The notes beneath the pieces are model-generated. The model saw only the letters and a list, made by a program, of their open reading frames with translations. It made no database searches and was not told the origin of the DNA. Below, piece by piece: positions 10,032 through 19,230 of a stretch of DNA of 64,000 nt (position 1 is the first letter of the stretch; every line of letters starts with the position of its first letter). Made by a program: the position numbers and the translations under genes. The DNA comes from Serpentinimonas barnesii (GTDB lineage Bacteria > Pseudomonadota > Gammaproteobacteria > Burkholderiales > Burkholderiaceae_C). The stretch spans positions 1-64,000 of the forward strand of contig NZ_BAWN01000020.1 in NCBI RefSeq assembly GCF_000696225.1. The letters run 5' to 3'.

Positions 10032-10109
10032 GGGGCTGGCAGCGGCGCGCCAACGGCCTGAAGGCGGCTGGGCGGCGCGCTTGCTTGCCAGCGCTGACAG
10101 GCAGGCAAG

Positions 10110-10148
10110 AAAAAAGCCTGCACTTGAATGTGGTTCAATGTGCAGGCT
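10110..10148 (-). terminator. Intrinsic terminator of tRNA-Leu(CAG)
   Basis: On the minus strand a 14-bp stem (9 bp AGCCTGCAC/GTGCAGGCT plus 5 bp TTGAA/TTCAA, one bulged base) with a 5-nt loop is followed directly by six T residues. It starts 12 nt after the CCA end of the tRNA. On the plus strand the hairpin is followed by CTCTTTG, so weak termination of rimO is also possible. Confidence 0.85.
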
Positions 10149-10160
10149 CTTTGCCGTGTG

Positions 10161-10245
<85 letters not shown>

Positions 10246-10261
10246 TTTCAGATAAGCCGCT

Positions 10262-10290
10262 AGTATAGCATGATCCAAAACGAGTGAAAA
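10262..10290 (-). promoter_or_regulatory. Promoter of tRNA-Leu(CAG), overlapping the rnr start
   Basis: Reading the minus strand, TTTTCA (10290-10285) and TATACT (10267-10262) are 17 bp apart. The -10 ends 16 bases before the tRNA 5' end, giving a leader of about 9 nt. The -35 covers the GTG start codon of rnr on the opposite strand. Confidence 0.65.
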
Positions 10291-12626
10291 AACGAGTGAA
10301 AGAAAAAATCCAAAACCCACTGCTGACCGAGTTTGACGGCGTGGTGAACGGCCACCGCGACGGCCACGGCTTCGTGCAGCGCGACGACGGCCAGCCCGAC
10401 CTCTACCTCTCGCCCAACGAGATGCGCGCCGTGCTGCACCGCGACCGCGTCAAGGCGCGCATCATCGGGCACGACCGGCGCGGGCGGCCCGAGGGGCGCG
10501 TGACCGAAATCATCGAGCGCTCCAGCGCACCCTTGATCGGGCGCCTGCTGCACGAAGGCGGGATCTGGCTGCTGGCGCCCGAAGACAAGCGCTACGGCCA
10601 AGACGTGCTCATCCCCAAGGGGGCCACCGGGGCGGCGCAAGCGGGGCAGGTGGTGGTGGTCGAGCTGACCGAGCCGCCGGCCTTGTTTGGGCAGCCGGTG
10701 GGGCGCGTCAAAGAGGTGCTGGGCGAGATCGACGACCCCGGCATGGAAATCGAGATCGCGGTGCGCAAATACGGCGTGCCACACCTGTTCAGCGATGCCG
10801 CGCTGGCGCAGGCGCGCGGCTTGCCCGAGCACGTGCGCGCCACTGACCGCAAAGGCCGCATCGACCTCACCGACATCCCGCTGGTGACGATCGACGGCGA
10901 GGACGCGCGCGACTTCGACGACGCGGTCTATTGCGAGCCGGCGCGCGTCGGGCGCAGCAAGGGCTGGCGGCTGCTGGTGGCGATTGCCGATGTCAGCCAC
11001 TACGTGGAAAACGGCAACGCGCTCGACGCCGACGCCTACGATCGCGCCACCTCGGTCTATTTTCCGCGCCGCGTGATCCCGATGCTGCCGGAAAAGCTCT
11101 CTAACGGCCTGTGCTCGCTCAACCCGCAGGTCGAGCGCCTGTGCCTGGTGTGCGACATGCTCATCAACGCCCAGGGCGAGGTGCACGCCTACCAGTTCTA
11201 TCCGGCCGTGATGTTCAGCCACGCCCGCCTGACCTACACCGAGGTGGCGGCGATTTTGCAAAACACCCGGGGCCCGCAGGCGCAGCAGCGCGCCGCCTTG
11301 GTGCCGCACCTGCTGCACCTGCACGAGGTCTATCGGGGCTTGCTGAGCGCACGCCAGCGCCGTGGTGCGGTGGATTTCGAGACCGTCGAGACGCAGATCG
11401 TTTGCGACGAAGTCGGGCGCATTGAGAAAATTGTGCCCCGTGTGCGCACCGAGGCGCACAAGCTGATCGAAGAAACCATGCTGGCGGCCAATGTCTGCGC
11501 GGCCGAGTTCATCGCCCAGGGCAAGCAGTGGGGGCTGTACCGGGTGCACGAGGGCCCGACACCCGAGAAGATCGAAACCCTGCGCCAGTACCTGAAAGCG
11601 CTGGGCGTGACGCAAAGCCTCCCGGAGCAGCCGCAGCCCAAAGATTTTCAGCAGCTTGCCGCCGCCACCCAAGAGCGCCCGGACGCGGCGCAAATTCACC
11701 AGATGCTGCTGCGCTCGATGCAGCAAGCCATCTACACCCCGCACAACAGCGGCCACTTCGGGCTGGCATTCGAGGCCTACACCCACTTCACCAGCCCGAT
11801 CCGGCGCTACCCCGATCTGCTGGTGCACCGCCTTATCAAAGCCATTTTGGCCGAGCGCCGCTACCACTTGCCCACGCTGCCCACGCCGGGCGAGGCGCAG
11901 GCCAAGTTGTCCAAGCGGCTGGCGGGCAAGGGCGCGGCCGCAGACGCTGGGGCCGCCCCCCAAGCGCGCAGCGCCGAGGCCCTGGGCTGGCAGGCGGCGG
12001 GCCTGCATTGCAGCGCCAACGAGCGCCGTGCCGACGAGGCCAGCCGCGACGTCGAGGCCTGGCTCAAGTGCAAGTACATGCGCGAGCACCTGGGCGAGGA
12101 GTTCGTCGGCGTCATCAGCGCCGTCACCAGCTTTGGCTTGTTCGTGACGCTCGACAACCTGTATGTCGAAGGGCTGGTGCACATCACCGAGCTGGGCGGC
12201 GAGTACTTCCGCTACGACGAGGCGCGCCAGGAGCTGCGCGGCGAGCGCACCGGAATCCGCCATGCCCTGGGTTCGCGCTTGAACGTGCAGGTGAGCCGGG
12301 TCGATCTGGACGGGCGCCGGATCGACTTCCGGCTCGTCACCGGCGACGAGTCGGCGCGGCGCCCGCCGCGTGAGACGCGTGAGCCCCGCGAACGGGGTGT
12401 TGGTAAAGCGGCCAACCCGGGTCAGGAGCCGGGGGATGCGGCCGCCGCCGTTGCTGCGGACCCCGCCCCGCGCAAAGCCAAGCGGACGCGCGCAGCGGCC
12501 ACGCCTGAGGCACAATACGCGCCTAAGCGCACCCGCAAGGCGGTGCGCGAGGTGCCCCGGGCGGCTGGCACACCTGCGGCCTCGGCCACACGGGGTGCAG
12601 GCAAGACGAAAAAGGGCAAACGATGA
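10284..12626 (+). CDS. rnr: Ribonuclease R
   Basis: This 780-residue 3'-5' exoribonuclease degrades structured RNA. A cold-shock/OB domain starts at once (FDGVVNGHRDGHGFVQRDD near residue 18). The RNB catalytic domain follows with the acidic active-site run DARDFDDAVY near 210. The S1 domain (GEEFVGVISAVTSFGLFVTLDNLYVEGLVHI) is C-terminal, and a Lys/Arg/Ala-rich basic tail of about 90 residues ends the protein. The frame opens with a GTG at 10284 inside the short repeat CGAGTGAAA, and a second in-frame GTG lies 12 bases on. There is no room for the N-terminal winged-helix domain of E. coli RNase R. No clear ribosome-binding site is seen. Confidence 0.95.
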   Translation: MKKRVKEKIQNPLLTEFDGVVNGHRDGHGFVQRDDGQPDLYLSPNEMRAVLHRDRVKARIIGHDRRGRPEGRVTEIIERSSAPLIGRLLHEGGIWLLAPEDKRYGQDVLIPKGATGAAQAGQVVVVELTEPPALFGQPVGRVKEVLGEIDDPGMEIEIAVRKYGVPHLFSDAALAQARGLPEHVRATDRKGRIDLTDIPLVTIDGEDARDFDDAVYCEPARVGRSKGWRLLVAIADVSHYVENGNALDADAYDRATSVYFPRRVIPMLPEKLSNGLCSLNPQVERLCLVCDMLINAQGEVHAYQFYPAVMFSHARLTYTEVAAILQNTRGPQAQQRAALVPHLLHLHEVYRGLLSARQRRGAVDFETVETQIVCDEVGRIEKIVPRVRTEAHKLIEETMLAANVCAAEFIAQGKQWGLYRVHEGPTPEKIETLRQYLKALGVTQSLPEQPQPKDFQQLAAATQERPDAAQIHQMLLRSMQQAIYTPHNSGHFGLAFEAYTHFTSPIRRYPDLLVHRLIKAILAERRYHLPTLPTPGEAQAKLSKRLAGKGAAADAGAAPQARSAEALGWQAAGLHCSANERRADEASRDVEAWLKCKYMREHLGEEFVGVISAVTSFGLFVTLDNLYVEGLVHITELGGEYFRYDEARQELRGERTGIRHALGSRLNVQVSRVDLDGRRIDFRLVTGDESARRPPRETREPRERGVGKAANPGQEPGDAAAAVAADPAPRKAKRTRAAATPEAQYAPKRTRKAVREVPRAAGTPAASATRGAGKTKKGKR

Positions 12627-12717
12627 CCATCCGACCCCTGCACGCGCTGGGCTCGCGGCCCCCGCGTGGCCTGCTTTGCTTTAAGTGTCCAGGGGCGCTC
12701 GTGCCCCACTGAGCAAC

Positions 12718-13266
12718 ATGTCTGCCCTCCTTTTTTTGCTCGACACGCTGTTTTTTTTCCTGGTCGGAGCAGCCCTGCTGCGCACTTGGATGAACACCCG
12801 GCGCATGCGCATGGTGCAGCAGCCGGGCCCGTTTGTGATGGCGGTCACCAACTGGATCGTGCAGCCGCTGCGCAAATCGCTGCCACGGGCTTGGGTGCAG
12901 TCGAAATTGGACGTGGCCAGCTTCATCGCGGCCAGTTTGTTGGCGCTGGCCTACTCGGCGGCTTGGCACACCCTGCTCGGGGCCGGTCTGATCGGCCCGA
13001 CCGGGGCCAGCCCCTTGTTCAGCGTGCCCTTTGTGGCCCTCAACTTTATGCTGCGCACCGTGTTGCAGGGCCTGATGGTGCTGGCGCTGGTGTACGTGGT
13101 GCTGTCCTGGGTGCAGCCCCAGGCGCCGATCCAGTACACGTTGGGGCAGTTGCTGCAGCCCTTGCTGGGCCCCATTCGGCGCGTGCTGCCCACCATCGGC
13201 GGGGTGGATTTGTCGGTGCTGCTGCTGATCGTGCTGCTGCAAGTCGCCTTGATCTTGATCGGTTGA
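12718..13266 (+). CDS. YggT family integral membrane protein
   Basis: This 182-residue protein has two copies of the YggT unit. Each has a hydrophobic segment followed by a Pro-containing amphipathic stretch (VTNWIVQPLRKSLP near 42-55 and LGQLLQPLLGPIRRVLP in the second half). It should sit in the inner membrane with four transmembrane segments. The start at 12718 (MSALLFLLD) is chosen because the upstream codons do not look like YggT. The molecular role of the family is not well defined, and links to osmotic or division-related processes have been proposed. It converges on the NAD(P)HX repair gene with only 25 bp between the stop codons. Confidence 0.88.
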   Translation: MSALLFLLDTLFFFLVGAALLRTWMNTRRMRMVQQPGPFVMAVTNWIVQPLRKSLPRAWVQSKLDVASFIAASLLALAYSAAWHTLLGAGLIGPTGASPLFSVPFVALNFMLRTVLQGLMVLALVYVVLSWVQPQAPIQYTLGQLLQPLLGPIRRVLPTIGGVDLSVLLLIVLLQVALILIG

Positions 13267-13291
13267 GCGCTTCGCTGCCCTCCAACCAGGC

Positions 13292-14956
13292 TTAGAGGCG
13301 GTGGAGCAGGTCGCTGGCGCACAGCAGCGCTTGATCAGGCGGCCAGCGGTCGGCGCAGCGGCCGTGGCGGTGCACCGCCACGGCTGCGGCCTGCACCGTG
13401 CCCGCCAAGCTGGCTTCGGCGGTGGCCAGCAGCGCCCCGATCAGTCCGGCCAGCACGTCGCCGGTGCCCGCACTGGCCAGCAGCGCGTTGCCGCTGGGGT
13501 TGATGCGCGGCACCCAGCCGGGCGCAGCGACCACGGTTCCAGAGCCCTTGAGCACCACCACGCAGCGGCTGCTCTCGGCCAATTGCTGCGCGGCACCCAG
13601 CCGGTCGGCCTGCACCTGTGCCACGCTGCAAGCGAGCAGGCGCGCCGCTTCCAGTGGGTGCGGCGTGAGCACCGTTTGCCAGCCCCGATCGAACCGGGCC
13701 GCGAGCTGGGCCTGCAGCGCGGCGTCGGCGGCGAGGGCGTTGAGGGCGTCGGCGTCGAGCACCAGGCGCGGGCAGGTGGCCAGCACCTCGGCCAGCAGCG
13801 CCGCCACCGCCGTTCCGCCGCCGCAGCCGCACACCGTCACGCTCTGCGCCGCGATCGGGTCGTGTAACAGCGCGGCCGCCGGGCGCAGCATCAGCTCGGG
13901 TTGCAGCGGATCATAGGCCGGGGCTGCTGCCGTGCCCGCTGCCGGTTCCAGCAGGCCCAAATAGACCCGCCCAGCCCCGCCGCGCAGCGCCGCCCGAGCG
14001 GCCAGCACGGCGGCGCCGGTCATGCCGGTGCCATGCGGGCCCGGTTGCTGGCCGCCGATCACGATCACGCTGCCGTGCGTGCCCTTGTGGGCGCCGTGCT
14101 GGCGCTGGCGCACCAAGCTGGGGCTGGGGCGGCAGGCCCATGCGGCCTCGACCTCGGTGGCCGGCAGGGCGGTGGGGCTGGGGCTCATGCCAAGGGGTGC
14201 CTCGGGCCCATGCAGCCACGCGCTGGGCGCGGGAGCGTCCAGGCCCAATTGGCTCCAGCCCAAGTCATCGAACCAAATCTGGCCGCTGGCTTGGCGGCCG
14301 TGGTGCGTGAACAGACCCGGCTTGAGCGTGAGCAGGCTCAGGGTGTGGCGCAAGGGGCTGGCCGTGGGGGCGCTGCGGGCGTGCCAGTTGCCATGGTCGG
14401 CGCACAAGCCGCTGGGCAGGTCGACGCACAGCAGCGGGCAGGGCAGGTTTTGCAGGCGCTCGATCCAATCCAACGCCGGGCCGCGCACGGCCTGCGCCAG
14501 CCCCAGGCCAAACAGCGCGTCGATGGCCAAGTCGGGCGCATCGGGCCCTTCGGCTGGCGTTTCGGCCCAGTGCAGGCCAGCCTGCTGCGCCAGCGCCCAT
14601 GCGTGGCGTGCGTCCTCGGGCAGGCGCTGCGCATCGCCCAGCCAGGTCACGCAGACCCGGCCGCCCAGCGGCTGCAAACGCTGCTGCCACGCCACGGCCG
14701 CCAGCAGGCCATCGCCGCCGTTGTTGCCGCCGCCGCACACCACCCAGACCCGGCGCGCGTGCGGGGCCAGCGCGGCGCTCAGGCGAAACACGGCGGCACC
14801 GGCGCGCTGCATCAGGGTGTGGGTAGGCAGCTGCTGGCGCCCCAATGCGTGCTGCGCCATTTGCTCGATGGCGCGGCTGCTGTGGCCGCCATAGAGCGGC
14901 AATGCGCGGGGCAAATCGGGCAGTGGCAGGCGTTGCGGGTGGGGGGTCGGGTTCAT
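13292..14956 (-). CDS. nnr: Bifunctional NAD(P)HX epimerase / ADP-dependent NAD(P)HX dehydratase
   Basis: This 554-residue enzyme repairs hydrated NADH and NADPH. The N-terminal YjeF_N epimerase domain (about 20-250) has VVCGGGNNGGDGL. The C-terminal carbohydrate-kinase-like dehydratase domain (about 285-550) has HKGTHGSVIVIGG, GGAGRVYLG, VLTPHPLEAARLL and the anion-hole motif NALLASAGTGDVLAG. The order matches E. coli Nnr. The gene is read away from the rpsB promoter region. It has no operon partner here. Confidence 0.95.
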   Translation of the reverse strand: MNPTPHPQRLPLPDLPRALPLYGGHSSRAIEQMAQHALGRQQLPTHTLMQRAGAAVFRLSAALAPHARRVWVVCGGGNNGGDGLLAAVAWQQRLQPLGGRVCVTWLGDAQRLPEDARHAWALAQQAGLHWAETPAEGPDAPDLAIDALFGLGLAQAVRGPALDWIERLQNLPCPLLCVDLPSGLCADHGNWHARSAPTASPLRHTLSLLTLKPGLFTHHGRQASGQIWFDDLGWSQLGLDAPAPSAWLHGPEAPLGMSPSPTALPATEVEAAWACRPSPSLVRQRQHGAHKGTHGSVIVIGGQQPGPHGTGMTGAAVLAARAALRGGAGRVYLGLLEPAAGTAAAPAYDPLQPELMLRPAAALLHDPIAAQSVTVCGCGGGTAVAALLAEVLATCPRLVLDADALNALAADAALQAQLAARFDRGWQTVLTPHPLEAARLLACSVAQVQADRLGAAQQLAESSRCVVVLKGSGTVVAAPGWVPRINPSGNALLASAGTGDVLAGLIGALLATAEASLAGTVQAAAVAVHRHGRCADRWPPDQALLCASDLLHRL

Positions 14957-14981
14957 GGGCTCGATGCCGCCACGGCGGGCG

Positions 14982-14990
14982 TGCTAGAAT
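14982..14990 (+). promoter_or_regulatory. Extended -10 promoter element for rpsB
   Basis: TGC-TAGAAT matches the extended -10 form TGnTAnAAT. It leaves a leader of about 175 nt before rpsB. A leader this long is common for ribosomal protein S2 genes and may carry feedback control. I could not draw a convincing S2-binding fold by eye. Confidence 0.5.
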
Positions 14991-15173
14991 GCTGGAGTTT
15001 TGCCGATGTCGCGCTTTGGTTGCCCTTTGGGGCTGCCGGGGTTGTGGTGGCGGTAAAGCAATCGCAAACAGGCCCAATCGGGTGTTGCGTCCATTTTTCA
15101 TCGGCACAGGGCCGGTGCAGCGTGGTCGCGATGCGGGCCTGATTTAAGACCCAACCTGAAAGGTAACACAACC

Positions 15174-15923
15174 ATGACCATTTCCATGCGCGAAATGCTA
15201 GAAGCCGGTGTGCATTTTGGCCACCAAACCCGCTTCTGGAACCCCAAGATGGCCCCCTACATCTTTGGGCATCGCAACAAAATCCACATCATCAACTTGG
15301 ACAAGACGCTGCCTCTGTTCGAGGAAGCGGCCAAGTTTGTGCGCCAAACCACTGCCCGCGGCGGCAACGTGCTGATGGTGGGCACCAAGCGCCAAGCGCG
15401 CGACATCGTGGCCCTCGAGGCGCAGCGCGCCGGCGTGCCCTTCGTCGAGCAGCGCTGGCTCGGTGGCATGTTGACCAACTTCAAAACGGTCAAGACCTCG
15501 ATCAAGCGCCTCAAAGAGATGCTGGCGCAAAAAGAAGCCGGCCTTGATCACATGTCGAAAAAAGAGCAGCTCACCTTTGGTCGTCAGATCGAGAAGCTGC
15601 AAAACGACATCGGCGGCATTCAAGACATGAACGCGCTGCCGGACGCGATTTTTGTTATCGACGTGGGCTACCACAAAATCGCCGTGGCCGAAGCGCAAAA
15701 GCTCGGCATCCCACTGATCGCCGTGGTGGACACCAACCACTCGCCAATCGGGATCGACTACGTCATCCCTGGCAACGACGACTCGGCCAAGGCGGTGGCC
15801 CTGTATGCGCGCGGCATCGCCGACGCCATCATCGAAGGCCGTGCCAACGCCGTCAGCAACGTGGTGCAAGCGGTGCAGGCGAGCAGCGGCGACGAGTTCG
15901 TCGAGGTCAAAGAAGAAGCCTGA
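15174..15923 (+). CDS. rpsB: 30S ribosomal protein S2
   Basis: This 249-residue protein is S2 of the small ribosomal subunit. The N terminus [20 protein letters not shown] is diagnostic, as are the internal stretches [22 protein letters not shown] and [21 protein letters not shown] Shine-Dalgarno AAAGG lies about 10 bases upstream. It heads the rpsB-tsf-pyrH-frr series, with a strong terminator immediately downstream. Confidence 0.98.
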   Translation: MTISMREMLEAGVHFGHQTRFWNPKMAPYIFGHRNKIHIINLDKTLPLFEEAAKFVRQTTARGGNVLMVGTKRQARDIVALEAQRAGVPFVEQRWLGGMLTNFKTVKTSIKRLKEMLAQKEAGLDHMSKKEQLTFGRQIEKLQNDIGGIQDMNALPDAIFVIDVGYHKIAVAEAQKLGIPLIAVVDTNHSPIGIDYVIPGNDDSAKAVALYARGIADAIIEGRANAVSNVVQAVQASSGDEFVEVKEEA

Positions 15924-15945
15924 GCCTTCGCTGCGCCAGCTACAC

Positions 15946-15970
15946 AAGGGGCGTTTGCGCCCCTTTTTTG
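15946..15970 (+). terminator. Intrinsic terminator between rpsB and tsf
   Basis: A perfect 6-bp GC stem (GGGGCG/CGCCCC, loop TTTG) is followed by six T residues. It lies 23 bases after the rpsB stop and about 65 bases before tsf. Partial readthrough would give the usual excess of S2 mRNA over tsf mRNA. Confidence 0.9.
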
Positions 15971-16033
15971 TAAGCAATTTTTCACATAGTTAATGCAAGC
16001 TCGGGCCTTTGAGCCCGCAACGGAGTACACACA

Positions 16034-16954
16034 ATGGCTGCAATCACCGCAAGCATGGTCGCCCAACTGCGCGCCAAGACCGACGCGCCGATGATGGAGT
16101 GCAAAAAGGCCCTCACCGAGGCCGATGGCAATATGGACAAGGCCGAAGAGCTGCTGCGCGTCAAGCTCGGCAACAAGGCCGGCAAGGCCGCCAGCCGCGT
16201 CACCGCCGAAGGCGTGGTGGTGGCCAGCCTGGGTGGCCACACCGGGGCGCTGCTGGAAGTCAACTGCGAAACCGATTTCGTCTCCAAAAACGAGCTGTTC
16301 CTGAGTTTTTGCAACCAGGTCGCCAACCTGATCGCGCAAAACAACCCGGCCGACGTGGCCGCCGTGGGCGCGCTGCCGCTGAGCCTGGAGGGCTTTGGCC
16401 CCACGGTCGAAGACGTGCGCAAGGGCCTGATTGGCAAGATCGGCGAGAACATGACGCTGCGCCGCTTCAAGCGCTGCAGCGGTGGCGGCCAGTTGGCAGC
16501 CTATTTGCACGGGGTGCGCATCGGGGTGCTGGTGGAGTATGAGGGCGACGCCACGGCTGCCAAAGACGCCGCCATGCACATCGCCGCCATGAAGCCGGTG
16601 TCGCTCACCGCCGCCGAGGTGCCGGCCGAGCTGATCGAGAAAGAGCGCGCCGTGGCCGCTGGCAAGGCCGAAGAAGACCGCAAGCTGGCCGAGGCCGCTG
16701 GCAAGCCCGCGCAGCCGCCCGAAATCGTGGCCAAGCGCATCGAGGGCGGGGTGCAAAAATACCTCAAAGAGGTCTCGCTGTTCAACCAGGCTTTCGTCAA
16801 GAACGATAAGCAAACGGTCGAGCAAATGCTCAAGGCTGCGGGCACCACGATCAAGGGCTTTACGCTGTACGTGGTGGGCGAAGGCATCGAGAAGAAGCAA
16901 GACGACTTCGCCGCCGAGGTGGCCGCCCAGGTGGCGGCAGCCAAAGCCGGCTAA
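16034..16954 (+). CDS. tsf: Elongation factor Ts
   Basis: This 306-residue protein is the guanine nucleotide exchange factor for EF-Tu. The N-terminal UBA-like domain carries [19 protein letters not shown] near residues 12-30. The core domain follows with [12 protein letters not shown] near 76-87. The C-terminal dimerisation-type module is near residues 180-230. It is separated from rpsB by a terminator and followed by a pair of GC hairpins before pyrH. Confidence 0.98.
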   Translation: MAAITASMVAQLRAKTDAPMMECKKALTEADGNMDKAEELLRVKLGNKAGKAASRVTAEGVVVASLGGHTGALLEVNCETDFVSKNELFLSFCNQVANLIAQNNPADVAAVGALPLSLEGFGPTVEDVRKGLIGKIGENMTLRRFKRCSGGGQLAAYLHGVRIGVLVEYEGDATAAKDAAMHIAAMKPVSLTAAEVPAELIEKERAVAAGKAEEDRKLAEAAGKPAQPPEIVAKRIEGGVQKYLKEVSLFNQAFVKNDKQTVEQMLKAAGTTIKGFTLYVVGEGIEKKQDDFAAEVAAQVAAAKAG

Positions 16955-16987
16955 GCCCGGTTTGCCGGGCTGGCTGGTGCGCCAGCC
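16954..16987. other. Two adjacent GC hairpins after tsf
   Basis: Directly after the tsf stop there is a 7-bp perfect stem (AGCCCGG, loop TTTG, CCGGGCT). It is followed without a gap by a 6-bp perfect stem (GGCTGG, loop TGCG, CCAGCC). Neither is followed by T residues. They may protect the 3' end of tsf mRNA or slow polymerase. Confidence 0.45.
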
Positions 16988-17020
16988 GCCTTGCCGCGTG
17001 GCCAACCGTGTCACGCATTG

Positions 17021-17052
17021 CAACGGCCAGCCCTGCAAAGGGGTGGCCGTTG
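17021..17052. promoter_or_regulatory. Inverted repeat in front of pyrH
   Basis: A 9-bp perfect inverted repeat (CAACGGCCA/TGGCCGTTG) encloses a further 3-bp CCC/GGG pairing with one G-G mismatch between and a loop of six bases. It ends 15 bases before a TAAAAT sequence (17068-17073) that may be the pyrH -10. It could be an operator or an RNA hairpin. Confidence 0.4.
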
Positions 17053-17102
17053 TCGTGCCGCAGCCTCTAAAATCGCTCGATCTCATCCTCCTGAAAGCCC
17101 CT

Positions 17103-17813
17103 ATGCCCGCCCATCAGCGCATCTTGCTCAAGCTCTCTGGTGAAGCCCTGATGGGCGATGACGCCTTTGGCATCAACCGCGCCACCATCGACCGCATCGT
17201 GGCCGAGGTGGCCGAGGTGGTGCAGCTCGGGGTGCAGGTGGCGGTGGTGATCGGCGGCGGCAACATCTTTCGCGGTGTGGCGGGCGGTGCGGCGGGCATG
17301 GAGCGCGCCACCGCCGACTACATGGGCATGCTGGCCACCGTGATGAACGCGCTGGCGCTGGGCGACGCCATAAACCGCCAGGGGCTGAAAGCGCGCGTGA
17401 TGTCGGCCATCAACATCGACCAGGTGGTCGAGCCCTATGTGCGGCCCAAGGCGCTGCAGTACCTCGAAGAGGGCAAGGTGGTGGTGTTTGCCGCCGGCAC
17501 CGGCAACCCATTCTTCACCACCGACACCGCCGCCGCGCTGCGCGGGGCCGAGATTGGGGCCGAGATCGTGCTCAAGGCAACCAAGGTCGATGGGGTGTAC
17601 AGCGCCGACCCGAAAAAAGACCCCAATGCCGTGCGCTACCAAAGCATCAGCTTTGACGAAGCCATGGCGCGCCAGTTGCAGGTAATGGACGCCACCGCCT
17701 TTGCCCTGTGCCGCGACCAAGAACTGCCGGTGCGGGTGTTTTCGATCTTCAAGCCGGGGGCGCTGCGCCGGGTGGTGCAAGGCGAGGACGAAGGCACGCT
17801 GGTGCACGTCTGA
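17103..17813 (+). CDS. pyrH: UMP kinase
   Basis: This 236-residue hexameric kinase converts UMP to UDP, the entry to all pyrimidine triphosphates. Family motifs are [11 protein letters not shown] near residue 8, [11 protein letters not shown] near 52, [17 protein letters not shown] near 73 and [16 protein letters not shown] near 160. The ATG at 17103 ([10 protein letters not shown]) gives the normal length. It follows tsf by 148 bp, which contains an inverted repeat and a possible promoter. carAB for carbamoyl phosphate lies later in the window. Confidence 0.97.
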   Translation: MPAHQRILLKLSGEALMGDDAFGINRATIDRIVAEVAEVVQLGVQVAVVIGGGNIFRGVAGGAAGMERATADYMGMLATVMNALALGDAINRQGLKARVMSAINIDQVVEPYVRPKALQYLEEGKVVVFAAGTGNPFFTTDTAAALRGAEIGAEIVLKATKVDGVYSADPKKDPNAVRYQSISFDEAMARQLQVMDATAFALCRDQELPVRVFSIFKPGALRRVVQGEDEGTLVHV

Positions 17814-17886
17814 GTCGGTGTATGCTACGCGGTTAGCCTAATAATGGCCTGCTCGGTTGCGGCCAGATCAATAGCGAGTGACGACC

Positions 17887-18447
17887 ATGCAGATTTCCGA
17901 CATCAAGAAAAACGCCGACCTCAAAATGCACGCCTCGCTCGAGGCGCTCAAAGGCAGCCTGGGCAAGGTGCGCACCGGGCGCGCCAACCCGGCCTTGCTC
18001 GACACCGTCCACGTAGATTATTACGGGGCCATGCTGCCGCTGTCGCAAGTGGCCAACCTGAGCCTGCTCGATGCGCGCACCATCGGCGTGGCGCCGTGGG
18101 AAAAGGGCATGGGAGCCAAGATCGAGAAAGCCATCCGCGAGTCCGACCTTGGGCTCAATCCGGCTTCGCAGGGCGACCTGATTCGGGTGCCGATCCCGGC
18201 CATGAACGAGGAGCGGCGCAAGGAGCTCACCAAGGTCGTCAAGGGCGAGGGCGAGCAGAGCAAGATCGCGATTCGCAACCTGCGCCGCGACGCCAACGAG
18301 CAACTCAAAAAACTGGTTAAAGACAAGCTCGCCTCCGAAGACGACGAGCGCCGCGCCCAAGAAGAGGTGCAAAAGCTCACCGACAAAATGATCGCCGAGG
18401 TGGACAAGATTGTGGCCGCCAAAGAACAAGAGCTGATGGCTTTTTGA
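17887..18447 (+). CDS. frr: Ribosome recycling factor
   Basis: This 186-residue factor splits post-termination ribosomes together with EF-G. Family stretches are [13 protein letters not shown] near residue 28 and [16 protein letters not shown] near 102. The C-terminal half is a long helical bundle. The ATG at 17887 (MQISDIKKN) gives the standard length. A GTG three codons earlier is also possible. It lies in the conserved pyrH-frr-uppS order. Confidence 0.96.
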   Translation: MQISDIKKNADLKMHASLEALKGSLGKVRTGRANPALLDTVHVDYYGAMLPLSQVANLSLLDARTIGVAPWEKGMGAKIEKAIRESDLGLNPASQGDLIRVPIPAMNEERRKELTKVVKGEGEQSKIAIRNLRRDANEQLKKLVKDKLASEDDERRAQEEVQKLTDKMIAEVDKIVAAKEQELMAF

Positions 18448-18465
18448 GCCTGTTCAGAACCGCCC

Positions 18466-19221
18466 ATGACCCCTCTTGAGCGCAGCGCGGGCGTACCGCA
18501 GCATCTGGCCGTCGTGATGGACGGCAACGGCCGTTGGGCCAAGCAGCGCTATTTGCCGCGCTTGGCCGGGCACCGCCAGGGGCTGGAAAAATTGCGCGAA
18601 CTGGTGCGCTGGTGTGGCGAAGCCGGGGTGCAGGTGCTGACGGTGTTTGCTTTTTCGTCCGAGAACTGGAGCCGACCCGCCGACGAGGTGAGCGGCCTGA
18701 TGGGGCTGCTGGGCCGGGCGCTGGAGCGCGAAGTGGCCGAACTCGAGCGCGCTGGGGTGCGGCTGCATTTCCCTGGCGATCGGCAGGCGCTGAGCCCCGA
18801 ATTGCAGCAGCGGCTGGCGCAAGCCGAGCGGCAAACGGCGGCCAACCAGCGCCTGGTGCTCAATGTGTGCTTCAACTACGGCGGCCGTTGGGACGTGGTG
18901 CAGGCGGCACAGCAGCTGGCGGCGCGCGGCGAGCCGATCACCGAAGCGGCGTTGACCGGGGCCATGGCGCTGGCCCATGTGGGCGACCCCGACTTGCTCA
19001 TCCGCACCGGTGGCGAGCAGCGCCTGAGCAACTTCCTGCTCTGGCAGAGCGCCTACAGCGAGTTGTATTTTTCTGCGGCGCTGTGGCCGGCTTTCGAGCG
19101 CGAAGAGTTTGACCGGGCGCTGGCCGCTTATGCGCGGCGCGAGCGGCGCTTCGGCCTGATTTCAGAGCAGATGGCGGAGCAGCGTTCAGAATCGGTGCAG
19201 CCCTTGCGGGCTGTGGCCTGA
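18466..19221 (+). CDS. uppS: Di-trans,poly-cis-undecaprenyl-diphosphate synthase
   Basis: This 251-residue cis-prenyltransferase makes the C55 lipid carrier for peptidoglycan and O-antigen. The catalytic Asp sits in VVMDGNGRWAK near residue 23. GHRQGLEKLRELV, TVFAFSSENWSRP and the C-terminal LLIRTGGEQRLSNFLLWQ complete the substrate site. It lies between frr and cdsA, 18 bp after frr. Confidence 0.97.
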   Translation: MTPLERSAGVPQHLAVVMDGNGRWAKQRYLPRLAGHRQGLEKLRELVRWCGEAGVQVLTVFAFSSENWSRPADEVSGLMGLLGRALEREVAELERAGVRLHFPGDRQALSPELQQRLAQAERQTAANQRLVLNVCFNYGGRWDVVQAAQQLAARGEPITEAALTGAMALAHVGDPDLLIRTGGEQRLSNFLLWQSAYSELYFSAALWPAFEREEFDRALAAYARRERRFGLISEQMAEQRSESVQPLRAVA

Positions 19222-19230
19222 TCGGCACCC

